A DNA stretch of 64,000 bases from Saccharomycopsis fibuligera x Saccharomycopsis cf. fibuligera (taxonomy: Eukaryota > Ascomycota > Saccharomycetes > Ascoideales > Saccharomycopsidaceae): NCBI GenBank assembly GCA_001936135.1, contig CP012813.1:2046001-2110000 (forward strand), in the 5' to 3' direction. A program made the position numbers and the translations under genes. Below the pieces are notes generated by a model, which saw only the letters and a list, made by a program, of their open reading frames with translations, did no database searches and was not told the origin of the DNA. This document shows, in pieces, positions 21,160-30,260 of this stretch (position 1 is its first letter; every line of letters begins with the position of its first letter).

Positions 21160-21534
21160 ACTTTAACAAATTCACTGGATCTGTTAACAGTTGGCTAGAA
21201 ACTGGCTTGTAGAGTTTTGCCTGGTTGTGCAACGGGCATTTTTGAAAATAGAAAACGGACATGAAAAAATGTTTAATTTAAAAGAATCGCAGCCGCGTTA
21301 TATTATTCACCATTAGTAGGCTGGTGAACGCTTTTTAATGGAATTATTCATAACTATAAAGTATATCAATTGACAAACAGTGTTGTTCTAACAAAATCAA
21401 AGAAAGGTTCAATACCGTTTTTGTTTAATGTGACTAAAACCAAGCTTCATTTGCAGCAGGCAGCAGGCTCATCGGCAAGTTATCGAGTTCTTAAAAAGGG
21501 CTGAAGTTTACTGAAGACTTCACATAGCTATACC

Positions 21535-21720
21535 TCAATCAATATAAGACACCTCTTTGGTGCACCAGTTACAGCAGCTTTCACATTCTTCATGTTTGCA
21601 AACAGAGCATTTTGAATTCCAATTTTCGCGCTCACTGTCGCATTTGCAGCAGCGCCAATAATAGTGATTTTCAACAACAGTAAATCTAGATGGTCTCCAT
21701 GGAGCTTGTCTACTTGTCAT
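21535..21720 (-). CDS. Cysteine-rich WxCCxC microprotein 6
   Basis: This 61-residue member has W22, C24, C25, C27 and C38-x2-C41-x-H43-x2-C46-x2-C49, with two additional Cys at C50 and C53. The real start is the ATG at 21720; the frame extends 15 codons upstream only from a TTG. The Y-Y-W-R-C-C-K-C start closely matches microprotein 1 (F-Y-W-R-C-C-R-C), so the two are probably recent relatives although 12 kb apart. It is predicted to be a soluble zinc protein. Confidence 0.8.
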   Translation of the reverse strand: MTSRQAPWRPSRFTVVENHYYWRCCKCDSERENWNSKCSVCKHEECESCCNWCTKEVSYID

Positions 21721-22236
21721 CTTTGCTGGTAGCCGTTGAAAGCTTTGGATGAAGCAGGTCAGCAAGTCAAACGTATTTCTAGGCTCCTTGAACTTAACGT
21801 GTAAACTAGGCCAGATAACTTGTCTTTCTTAAGTATTTGAAAAGTGATGCTTGTGCACTTTAATACTATAAGTTTCCCGCAGTCGACTGTTTTGCTTTTG
21901 GTATTGATTGTCTAAACTATAAGAACGTCGCCCAGCGCTGCAGCCTAAATTTAGAAATTGTTCATGCATAGACGTTTTTACAAACATTTTATTTTTTATG
22001 GTTGTGCAGCTCATCCTGCATTCAAACGCATGTCTAGAGATTGCATACGGTAAGGCAAAATACTCTTTTTCAGATCTTTTTCGCTTACTGTTGCTGTGCT
22101 TGTTTGGTTGGATATCGTCCCTCAAGTTTGTAGCACATCTTCGGAAATGGCTGTAAAAAAACAGCTCTTTGTCTGCTCTTCTTGTGCAATTGTAAAGCGG
22201 GCAATTTGAATAAACGACAAATCAATATCTACCTGA

Positions 22237-22330
22237 TTATATATCTAGTATCGCACATAGTTCACAAATAGCACTACCGCAAATACCAGCTTCGCGTACG
22301 GGATGAAGACGGCCACACGCATAAAACAGT
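22237..22330 (-). pseudogene. Decayed Cys-rich microprotein (relic F)
   Basis: The minus frame ends C-G-S-A-I-C-E-L-C and stops five codons later, matching C-x-H-x2-C-x2-C with Ser in place of His. Upstream, F-Y-A-C-G-R-L fits W-x-C-C-x-C with three substitutions. There is no start codon. Confidence 0.35.
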
Positions 22331-22651
22331 GCTACTAAAAGTTACATAGTCTGATAGTGATTGTTAGAATCGAACTTGTTACAAAATACATAGCAAGAAA
22401 ATTGTTAAATATGGACCCACGGGGCCCAGGCAAAATAAAATAAAAATAAAAAAAAAAAAAAAAAAAAAAACCAACTGCACAAACTTGACTGTTGCTTCCA
22501 AGCATTGAAAACTCCTTTATTACCACCAAAAGCTAATATAATAACGTTGATTGAAGGTATTGAAGTATTTTTCTTTTGAGAAGGAAAAGTTTTATTAATT
22601 TTTTTTTTTTGTTGAACACAAGTATTATGTTTTAGCATTTTTTGATGCTAC

Positions 22652-22792
22652 TCATGCCCGCCGCAAACTCTCTTCGCAATCACCACATTTTCTATGATCG
22701 CAAGTATGACAAAAGTAAACGCCTCTGCCCTGTATGCCATCGCACTGGCAACATGACCAGGCTAAATAGATATATTGAGTGCGGTGTTCCAT
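22652..22792 (-). CDS. Cysteine-rich WxCCxC microprotein 7
   Basis: This 46-residue protein has W12, C14, C15, C17 and C28-x2-C31-x-H33-x2-C36-x2-C39, all intact, with a short charged C-terminus. The ATG at 22792 follows an A-rich leader. A longer plus-strand frame covering the same bases (22642-22848) is its antisense shadow. It is a canonical family member of unknown function. Confidence 0.8.
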   Translation of the reverse strand: MEHRTQYIYLAWSCCQCDGIQGRGVYFCHTCDHRKCGDCEESLRRA

Positions 22793-22868
22793 TTTATAAT
22801 GTATATGTGGTTTATGTTGCGTATAAGATTCATCTGATGAGCTTTTGAGAATGAAGTGAAGTGTGATG

Positions 22869-22893
22869 CTCTTTTTTTTTTTTTTTTTTTTTT
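22869..22893 (+). repeat. Poly-T tract
   Basis: About 25 consecutive T upstream of microprotein 7 (poly-A on its coding strand). Confidence 0.7.
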
Positions 22894-23928
22894 CTGTTTC
22901 TTGGTTTTTGTTTTTTGTAAACTTATTGTATACACTGGTGTGTATATAGGTGGAAGGAATGTTTTTAGCAATTATAATTGATCCTTCCCCATGCCCATCT
23001 GACTACAAAGCGACCTTATTACATACTGACTCGCCATAGATGCTTGCATGAATCATGTCATATCAAAGAGTTTAGCTCTTGACATCCGCCTCTCGCTTGC
23101 CTGCTTTTTGTTACTTCGTGAGCCGGAAAATATAAAGGCAGACCTCAACTCCAAGTAAACAGTTTTTAAAGGAAATTTGGTTTAAAATCAAGGGTTTTGA
23201 AATGTCCTTCAATGAAAGTAATAGGTTATTGCATCAGTTTATTGAAGTTGGCAAAATAAACATGGCTCTTGTCTACCCCCGAGCATGGGGTATCCATTTT
23301 AAGACCTAAAGGATTGGTAGATGATCAATAAAGAAAATGATGCAGATAAACTGATTCACAATTAAATGAGTTCCTGTCTAAAGGTCACGTATATTGTATG
23401 CTGAGACAGAAATTTAGAATAAAAAAAAAATGCGACTCTTATTGTATGGCAGCTAAAAATTATATTTCTTAGTAGCATTACCTAGTCTTTATTACTAAAG
23501 AGTAAAAATGCACTTTTGCGTTGTGGTTGGCACCAATACCAATAATATATTAGCTGTTGACGCTTTCATCTGAATATCGCCCGGGTACTTGGTCCTAGCC
23601 ATACACAAAGCCAATAACATGACTAAAGTATATTATTTTTTTTAGCCTGGGAATATATACATAGAAGTATCAAATCATTTATCGTGGTACATGCTACTAT
23701 GAAAGATAATCTTTATCTCTATTTATAAATGTATAATGGTTTATGGCTTAATCATCAACGTGATGTTATAAGAGGCGCTTTCGGAGTATGCATTTTTATT
23801 TGTTTGACAAATACTTCGTCCACTGAACATGCTAGCTTTTGTAACAATCAGTTCACCCTAAATTATTACTGGACCAAAATTGGATATTTTGCAATTGTTT
23901 TACCGCTCTATTTTTTGGTTGAATCCTA

Positions 23929-24108
23929 TTAGCCAAATCTTATGCCTTCCATACATCTTTTGCAGCGCAAATTTCGACACCTAAAGCAGTATTTGTCTCT
24001 CATTTTGTTTTCTTTTCCGCAAACATGGCAATACCAGAATTCGTACAGTGAGTACAGCATAGTGCTAATTTTTGACTCTAGCTGGTTTATCAACGAGAAA
24101 AGTGACAT
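23929..24108 (-). CDS. Cysteine-rich microprotein 8 (WxCx2C, N-L-R-C subtype)
   Basis: This 59-residue protein has W25, C27 and C30, without the adjacent second Cys, showing that the essential pair is C-x2-C. The module is C41-x2-C44-x-N46-x2-C49-x2-C52 with Asn where others have His. The ATG at 24108 gives a 24-residue N-terminal region; an internal ATG at codon 17 is also possible. The segment Y-C-F-R-C-R-N-L-R-C is nearly shared with microprotein 10, so these two form a subfamily. Function is unknown. Confidence 0.75.
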   Translation of the reverse strand: MSLFSLINQLESKISTMLYSLYEFWYCHVCGKENKMRDKYCFRCRNLRCKRCMEGIRFG

Positions 24109-24897
24109 TCCAGACTTAAGATAGTATTTATAAAACTACAAAATAGATTTATAATATGTTCTTGAAATTCTTTGTATTACAATGATGCATTTGCAAATGA
24201 TCTAAACAGGAAAAGTTAATTTCATGTGTTTGGAATAGAGAAGAAGTTCGTCTTGTTTGGATAAAGGTGCCTATCAAGCACAAAATACAAAATAGAAACA
24301 AGCTTACAAAGCGATTCCGTAGTATGGGCTACGACGGGAAACAAGGCCAAGTTATATGTGTGTTCCTTATGCACGTTCGTTGGAATAATAAGCAAAGTTT
24401 AACATTTGAAAATTGACAGGTTATAGAGGGTAAACTACCAAACCATTGACAAAGGGTTGTATTTGTTCAACACAAGAAATGCCAGGATAGAAAATACGTT
24501 TTTTAAAAAAAAAAGTATCAGTATTATTGTTTATGCATATAAGAATACCTGTACCAGCGTTATTGCATGTATGTCAATTATAAAAATACGATAATAATCA
24601 TAAAGCTCTGTGGTATATTTTGCATTTATATATTTGGCGGGAGTGATATATTATACCGACTTTTAGTCAAACTGAACGTGTTAAATATAAGCGAACTATC
24701 AGTAACTAACTTTATTCATACATCAAACTCTATTATAACTCCTAAAAAGTACATCTCAATATACAACCACCTCAATAAACTTTATTTATCTGAAAACTCC
24801 TGTTTATTATACTACTCTGTTCCATTTCAGGAATGTAATCTGATAAGTCCGGAAGTGCCTCTTTCTTCTTATTGGTGTTTGTAGGACCTGCTATCAA

Positions 24898-25044
24898 ATG
24901 CTTGTTCAACACGGAACAAAATGCTGGATACAATGTGACGCAGATGGTTTTCTATGTGCTTTTACGTGCGTTAAATGCGTCAAGTGCATATATAATATGT
25001 TACTTGGATTTTACAACAAAATGCTAACTTTAACCGCATTATGA
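24898..25044 (+). CDS. Divergent Cys-rich microprotein 9
   Basis: This 48-residue plus-strand ORF has C9-W10-x2-C13 and then C20-x3-C24-x2-C27-x2-C30, followed by a neutral hydrophobic tail. The spacing differs from the main family (x3 between the middle pairs, Trp inside the first pair), so homology is probable but not certain. Its stop overlaps an ATG by ATGA at 25041, opening another small frame. It could be a diverging copy or an unrelated Cys-rich peptide. Confidence 0.45.
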   Translation: MLVQHGTKCWIQCDADGFLCAFTCVKCVKCIYNMLLGFYNKMLTLTAL

Positions 25045-25148
25045 CCTGTTTCGACTATTTTGACAAAGAAGCTGGTATCTTTGCTGCTGTTGTATGCCTT
25101 GGTTTAATATGGTTTGTTATCCATCTATCGAAACAGACACAACATTAG
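25041..25148 (+). CDS. Possible 35-aa single-span membrane peptide
   Basis: The ATG overlaps the TGA of the preceding Cys-rich ORF. The product has an acidic start, one hydrophobic segment (about residues 11-29) and a polar tail. Overlapping starts are unusual in yeast mRNAs, so this may be a chance frame, or a -1 frame extension of microprotein 9. Confidence 0.2.
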   Translation: MTCFDYFDKEAGIFAAVVCLGLIWFVIHLSKQTQH

Positions 25149-25727
25149 TCAGTTGATCTGAATATCCTGTGGTGCTGTCATTGCTTTAACCGAGAGAATG
25201 ATGCCAATACTTTGGTTATATAGCCACTGATAGCCTGTTTGAATGCAATTTACCGGTACGCTGAAAGTTAGGGAACACCCTTTTTTTAATAGAAATTTGA
25301 TTACAGTTTCAAAAGGAACTACATATAACCTTTGCCGTAACGAAAATTTAAGCTCGTATTGTGGTCTTAAGGTAGCAGAGCAAGTAAAATGTTTATTCTC
25401 AAAGAAAAGAGTGGACAATTTGACAAATTGTTTTTGTTGTATCTCTATACAATTTGTGTATAGTTTGAAATACCTGGTTGTTGTGAAATTCACAGTAGCA
25501 ATATTGTTATTGACAGAATGACATATGTTTCTCAGGTTGCGGTCTGCGACTAGTGTGTGTTCGAAAGCGTTCTCTTATTAGCAATTGTACTTCTCGAGCT
25601 TCTCTATGAGATGCAACAAACATTTTGTGCATGTGAGCCCTTTCCCTCTTTTAATTTAGATCTTTTTTTTTTCTTTTTTTTTTTACTTTTTGTTTGGTTT
25701 TGTAACTCAATATGTGTCAACTAATAA

Positions 25728-25847
25728 TCAATGAATGGTATATTCTCTGCACCTTCTGCACCGCAAGTTGCAACATCTCCGACAATATTTGCTGGCAAGG
25801 TAGTTTCCGCACTCGCAGATACAGCAAGCCCAACCGTCGTACAGCAT
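25728..25847 (-). CDS. Cysteine-rich microprotein 10 (N-L-R-C subtype)
   Basis: At 39 residues this is the shortest member: W6, C8, C9, C11, C13, then C22-x2-C25-x-N27-x2-C30-x2-C33. Only five residues precede the Trp. It shares Y-C-x-R-C-x-N-L-R-C-x-R-C with microprotein 8. The ATG at 25847 is the only start, since the frame is closed by TAA six codons upstream. It is essentially just the metal-binding fold. Confidence 0.75.
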   Translation of the reverse strand: MLYDGWACCICECGNYLASKYCRRCCNLRCRRCREYTIH

Positions 25848-26160
25848 GTTATTGAAATGCAGTTATCTTTAAAGAAAGATCAATTCTGTAATGTTCAAAT
25901 GAAAATTGTGCTTCAGATAGACTAAAAAACCATCTGGGGCAAGGAATATTTACAACTTAAATACGATGCAATATTCTATTTGTAAGATTCAAGAGTAGTG
26001 AATTGATAAGTAACTTTGTCTAAAGTTTTTGTAACCCAATCCCCCAAAGACTATAGCACGCCATCATAGTGCATAATACGAATGTATACAAGCTTATTTT
26101 ATGACTGCCAGAATAAATGCACCAACTGATAAGTAACCCCAACTGTCATTAAATAATCTA

Positions 26161-26400
26161 TCACAATGCAGTGTCTGCATACAGACCAAAGTTTGGTTTT
26201 GCCGACACCAATTCCACTAGGATAGCTTTCTTGAAAACTAAAAATGTGAAAGCGTTTTGAAAAGCATATAACAGATTATTTTCCGTTATGTAGTGCTCGC
26301 ACCACCTGCAGTTTAAAGCAAGACATGAGATACTAATCCTAGCTTGTTTGGTGATAAAATTTTCACAAAAGCAGCAAACAAAACAGTAAAATTAGTAATT
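26161..26400 (-). pseudogene. Cys-rich relic without a start codon (relic G)
   Basis: An open minus-strand frame without ATG begins F-Y-C-F-V-C-C-F-C-E-N and continues to S-C-x3-N-C-R-W-C-E-H. The first part resembles microprotein 8 (W-Y-C-H-V-C-G-K-E-N) with Trp lost; the second resembles the C-terminal module with altered spacing. About 50 codons of unrelated sequence follow to a TGA at 26161. Confidence 0.4.
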
Positions 26401-27861
26401 GAATCTCAGTCAATATTTTTGAATGTTAAAGTCAACCACAATGACCCATAATATCTGTGAATATTGTTTTATTTTAGTTGTATTTATAGATGCACCGCAT
26501 CCCCTTATTCCTTTTTCAAATCTGAACTTATTCAGTAATCAAAGAACAAACTGTGCAAACTCTCAAAGAACAACTACTAATTGAAAGGTGAAGTTACTGT
26601 ACACCACACCCAAAAGTGCTTATTTGAATACATTAGTATAAGTGTAACATAAGTCTATGAATAGTCCATCTAATTCTCTTTTGTTATTACGTTGTGACTT
26701 CCTTTTTAGTAAATCCAGGTCTTATTATTTTGTCCCTTAAAAAATTACTATTGTAACTTCCCTTTTAGGAAAGTACTAATTATCAGTTTACTGTGAAGCT
26801 TCCTGAAATTGACTATTCAACCAGAAGTAATCACTGTTTTTCTATTTGGTTGCAGTTAGCTAATACATTATCGCTTGATCTACTAATCAGCCCCACTACA
26901 GTAAATAATAACTTCAGAAACAAAAAGTATAAAAAAACAGATTCCAAAGGTAGACAGAGGGGACCGGTTAAAAATTTTGTGCCATAAAAATATAATAATA
27001 AGGCATCTTTGTCTACATATATCTCTTTCAAGTTTTCTTTGCTGTTTCTCCTTTCTTACGTTTACATGAACGATATGGTTAGACTCTCCTAACATGAATC
27101 AATCTACCTTTTAATGAATTTATAGTATACCATTCTAGAATCTTTATTCTGGTAAATGTCAAACGCAGATTCTATTTTCTTCTATTGCAGCATCAATTAC
27201 TGAAATATGAAAATCATCTGTCTTCTGCTTCCGTGAAGTTTTAGATTATTACCTAGCATTTTGCTTCATCTAAATTTCATATTGTGTCCTGAAATTGCCG
27301 CCTAGCTCAATGAGAAAACAGAGTGCCCGTGTAAGCCGAAACAATATGTCGCATACGATGCATGGCATGCTTTTCGCAGTTCTGCTGCAACCTAGTGTCT
27401 TAATTGCATACTCGAGTTCCGTTAACTATTACTTTTATTTAAATATATAAGATAAACTATAAGCAATTACGTAAGATAAATGTTAGTGTTGTCAAGATTT
27501 AAAGTCCATGGTTGTGTGATTACTGGGTTTCAAATTGTCCTGGCAAAGTTTCATCAATGGTCAATGATTTATATTTATAATAAAAGACGCAGCTTAGGCA
27601 TGTATCATTGCAAGATGGCAATACTGAAATGGTTTTGTAGATCAAGAAGTGGTAGCTTTCTCCATTTTGTAAAAGGCCCTCCGAAATATTTTGGGTTTTT
27701 TGCAATCATTTGAATATTAAACAAATTTTCGCCAGTGTTATCAGAATGAGCTGTTGACAGTTTTGTAGATGATTGAACTATCTTACGCATAGTACTAGAG
27801 ATTGATTCAGATCTATCTGTTAAAACTATGTATGGGATTAAAGGAAAATGAAAGACCAAAC

Positions 27862-28008
27862 TCAGAAGTGACTATATCTGTGTGAGCAATTCCTACAATA
27901 TTGGTGATAGCAACGGACACAAACCTCACTTATTCTATTGCCAACTTTGGTAAGATAGTTTTGGGTGAACCTTCCATGACAAAAGCAACAAAACCACTCT
28001 GAATACAT
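27862..28008 (-). CDS. Cysteine-rich WxCCxC microprotein 11
   Basis: This 48-residue protein starts M-Y-S-E-W5 with C7, C8 and C10, then, after a 19-residue spacer, C30-x2-C33-x-H35-x2-C38-x2-C41 and a short tail. All motif residues are present. The ATG at 28008 is the only start in the frame. It is the rightmost intact member of the main cluster. Function is unknown. Confidence 0.8.
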   Translation of the reverse strand: MYSEWFCCFCHGRFTQNYLTKVGNRISEVCVRCYHQYCRNCSHRYSHF

Positions 28009-28450
28009 ATATGAAGTACCTGGGGGCTCATTAACAATTTTATTCTTTAAAAGAGAGCGTTTTAATTTTTTTTTTTATCTTTCTTGAAAAGGTGCGCTGG
28101 TGCGGGCTAATGATAATTTGAGATTCTAAAAACCTCGTAGACGTTACTCCAGATGGGTTTTCAAAGAAAGGGGGCCAACTCTCAGAGTAAAAAAGAAAAT
28201 AAAAAGAGAAAGAGTTAGTTTTTTAATGCAAATTTTGGTCAGAGCCAAACTCTCATTATATAGTTGTAAGATTAATTAGCTGCCCACAAACTGTGGAGTC
28301 TAAGTGTACGATTCAATCATGTCGGAGGCGCCTTTAATTACCAATTTCAATACAATCTTTGTTGTTGATGTATACTTTGCAGTTGATAATGAGCAGAAAC
28401 TGTGAGGTGGATTGGCTCAAGCCTTGTTTACTGTTGCTATATAGCCACAA

Positions 28451-28610
28451 TCAGACAGACCTGTTTGTCATTACACGGCCTTCTTTGGAGCAGTAAATAT
28501 GACGGTAATGGCTGCAAATATACATCAGCAGATGAGCAATACTTTTATGGGCGTATTTTCAATTTTTTGTTAGGTTTGAATGGACAACAATACCACTATA
28601 GCGGAATTTC
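28451..28610 (-). pseudogene. Decayed Cys-rich microprotein (relic H)
   Basis: The minus strand reads W-Y-C-C-P-F (last Cys to Phe) directly after an in-frame TAG. In another frame it then reads Y-I-C-S-H-Y-R-H-I-Y-C-S-K-E, which is C-x2-C-x-H-x2-C with the second Cys changed to Tyr (TAC) and the last to Glu. Both halves are recognisable but joined by a frameshift. Confidence 0.5.
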
Positions 28611-29600
28611 TTGACAATAGATTATTACGGAGCTAAGCCATGAGGCCCTTTGAGTAGTTGTCAGTGTTTGAAGATCTGTAGGGCTAATTGACTTCATAGT
28701 TATATATAGAAAGTCTTATTTGACAAGTATAAATGCTGCGGAGTCCACAGGATATGGAAAAAGTTTAAGATAGCATGACATTTGGAATTTGGCCAGAAAC
28801 AATTCTTTCATGTCTGTTGTCAGTTTGTATCACTGTTTGCTTTTCGTTCTATATAAATTAACATTATCTCGATTGCGATGATTAATGATGACATTATTGA
28901 CGATAGTTTTGTCAATAGCAGTTAAGGTGATTATTCTGGAAGTATTTAAAGTGGCTGTAGATGACTGAAGTGCGAGAAGTTCTTTTCACTAAGTGGAAAC
29001 ATGCTATGTTACTTGTTTTACTTTAAATGTATAGTTTTTCTAATCGGAAGAGGATTATATTACCTGAAATTTTGGTTATGATGCAACTGGATAACTCTCA
29101 ATGTGTTAAGTTAGATCATATTCTAGTAGCTCTGATAGATCACCCTACCAAATTTAATGAAGTACTTTTTGAGACTTCTTATACTTTCAATAAAGTAAAA
29201 TTCCAGTATTTATCAGCACAGATACCCGAGTAGGTCAGAGATGAATATTTATTTGTACACAGCAAACTAGTATAAAAAAAAAAAAAAAAATAAGGCTAAA
29301 TTGATTGAAAACTATGGTATACTGGATAGGTAAGTATATGAATATTCTCGCTTGCGCCATCTTCCAGTTTACCCCACAACATTTCGAACTGACTCCGAGC
29401 ACACTTATCTAGAAAGAAACCTAACTAAGCTAACCAAATCACTTCTTCAATCTCAAGAATTTGCAAATTTTTGTGCTTCTGGAGCTCAGAAACTCGAAAG
29501 TTGCAAAAGCTATCCCGAAAAAATTTCACAGCATTACAAATAGATTCAAAAATATTGCAACAACATCACTTTATCCGTGTATCCGCTTATTCTTGATCAC

Positions 29601-29866
29601 TTAATCAAATACGTAGCTTCCAGAGCCATAAACAAAACCAAAGCAGTAGCCATTATGGCAAGCAGCCCATTCAGAATGTGACGTTGGGAAATCAACCAGT
29701 GAACCACAAGCGTGTTCCTTGGATGTATGAGCGTAATATCCATCACGATGGTAGAAGTTCCAAATCATTGAAGAACATTTGAAGTCCAATAATCTAAACA
29801 TTGCTGTAAGAGCGAAACTCAAAATGCTTTCGAGCCATTTGTTGAATCGTTAAATATTTTTTTTTT
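29601..29866 (-). CDS. Small Cys/Gly/aromatic-rich hypothetical protein, start uncertain
   Basis: The open frame ends in a structured-looking C-terminus with H-A-C-G-S-L, E-W-A-A-C-H-N-G-Y-C-F-G-F and G-S-G-S-Y-V-F-D (four Cys in all near the end). The first in-frame ATG is at 29801; the frame is open further upstream to a TAA but has no ATG there, and the upstream part is hydrophobic. The composition is unlike the microproteins and unlike noise. It may be a small folded, possibly secreted, protein or a 5'-damaged gene. I do not recognise the family. Confidence 0.4.
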
Positions 29867-29982
29867 TTTTTATTTTGATAAAAGCGGCTACTTCTGGTTC
29901 CTGGCTTTTAGTTGCCATCATATCATTTCATTATGGCCCCTGATGAGATATTTCCGCAGATATAACCAACAAAGCCTTTAAC

Positions 29983-30011
29983 AAAAAAAAAAAAAAAAAA
30001 AAAAAAAAAAA
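29983..30011 (+). repeat. Poly-A run of 29
   Basis: Twenty-nine consecutive A at the right edge of the gene-poor block, mirroring T29 at 15102-15130. Confidence 0.9.
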
Positions 30012-30260
30012 CAGCGGTTCCGTTTGAAAGCTTTTTCAAAGTTTTCAGATCTTTTATTAAATTAATTAGTGGCTTTGTCCTGAACAATTGCTAAACTGAC
30101 TGATCGCATTTCAAAATCCCACCAGCATGCCCCTTTCTCGCTTTGAGCACTCAGAAAAAAAACCACATAATATCAAAACCGACCGGATCATGTATTAACC
30201 ATAGCAGCATCATGACAGTAAACAAACATTTGTTTTCAGTTCCTTATTTAGCATTAGTAA

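Larger units (their letters stand above)
15131..29982. other. 15-kb gene-poor block carrying the microprotein array
   Basis: No conserved housekeeping gene is found between AVL9 and the BTB gene. The content is intact Cys-rich microprotein genes, decayed copies of them and A/T tracts. Gaps longer than 300 bases without any call of mine are 16479-17185, 18159-19025, 19152-19640, 19736-20140, 21721-22236, 22793-23928, 24109-24897, 25149-25727, 26400-27861 and 28611-29600. These hold only AT-rich DNA and short open frames without supportable products. The block is bounded by T29 (15102-15130) and A29 (29983-30011). Confidence 0.6.

Noticed and set aside
22642-22848. 68-codon plus-strand frame containing L-C-P-V-C-H
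   Set aside because: The Cys residues arise antisense to the perfect module of microprotein 7; no Trp or full module on this strand.
23041-23110. Plus-strand R-H-R-C-L-H-E-S-C string resembling CxHxxC
   Set aside because: No WxCCxC part, no start, and the last Cys is missing; not above chance.
25731-25925. 64-codon plus-strand frame
   Set aside because: Antisense shadow of microprotein 10.
27520-27705. Minus-strand frame with C-x3-C-x2-C-V-F-Y resembling microprotein 9
   Set aside because: The first Cys pair is absent and microprotein 9 is itself divergent, so the match is too thin.
15298-28610. CRISPR-like or satellite repeat interpretation of the array
   Set aside because: The similarity is at protein-motif level, with diverged DNA and variable spacing; there are no direct DNA repeats, and this is a yeast genome.
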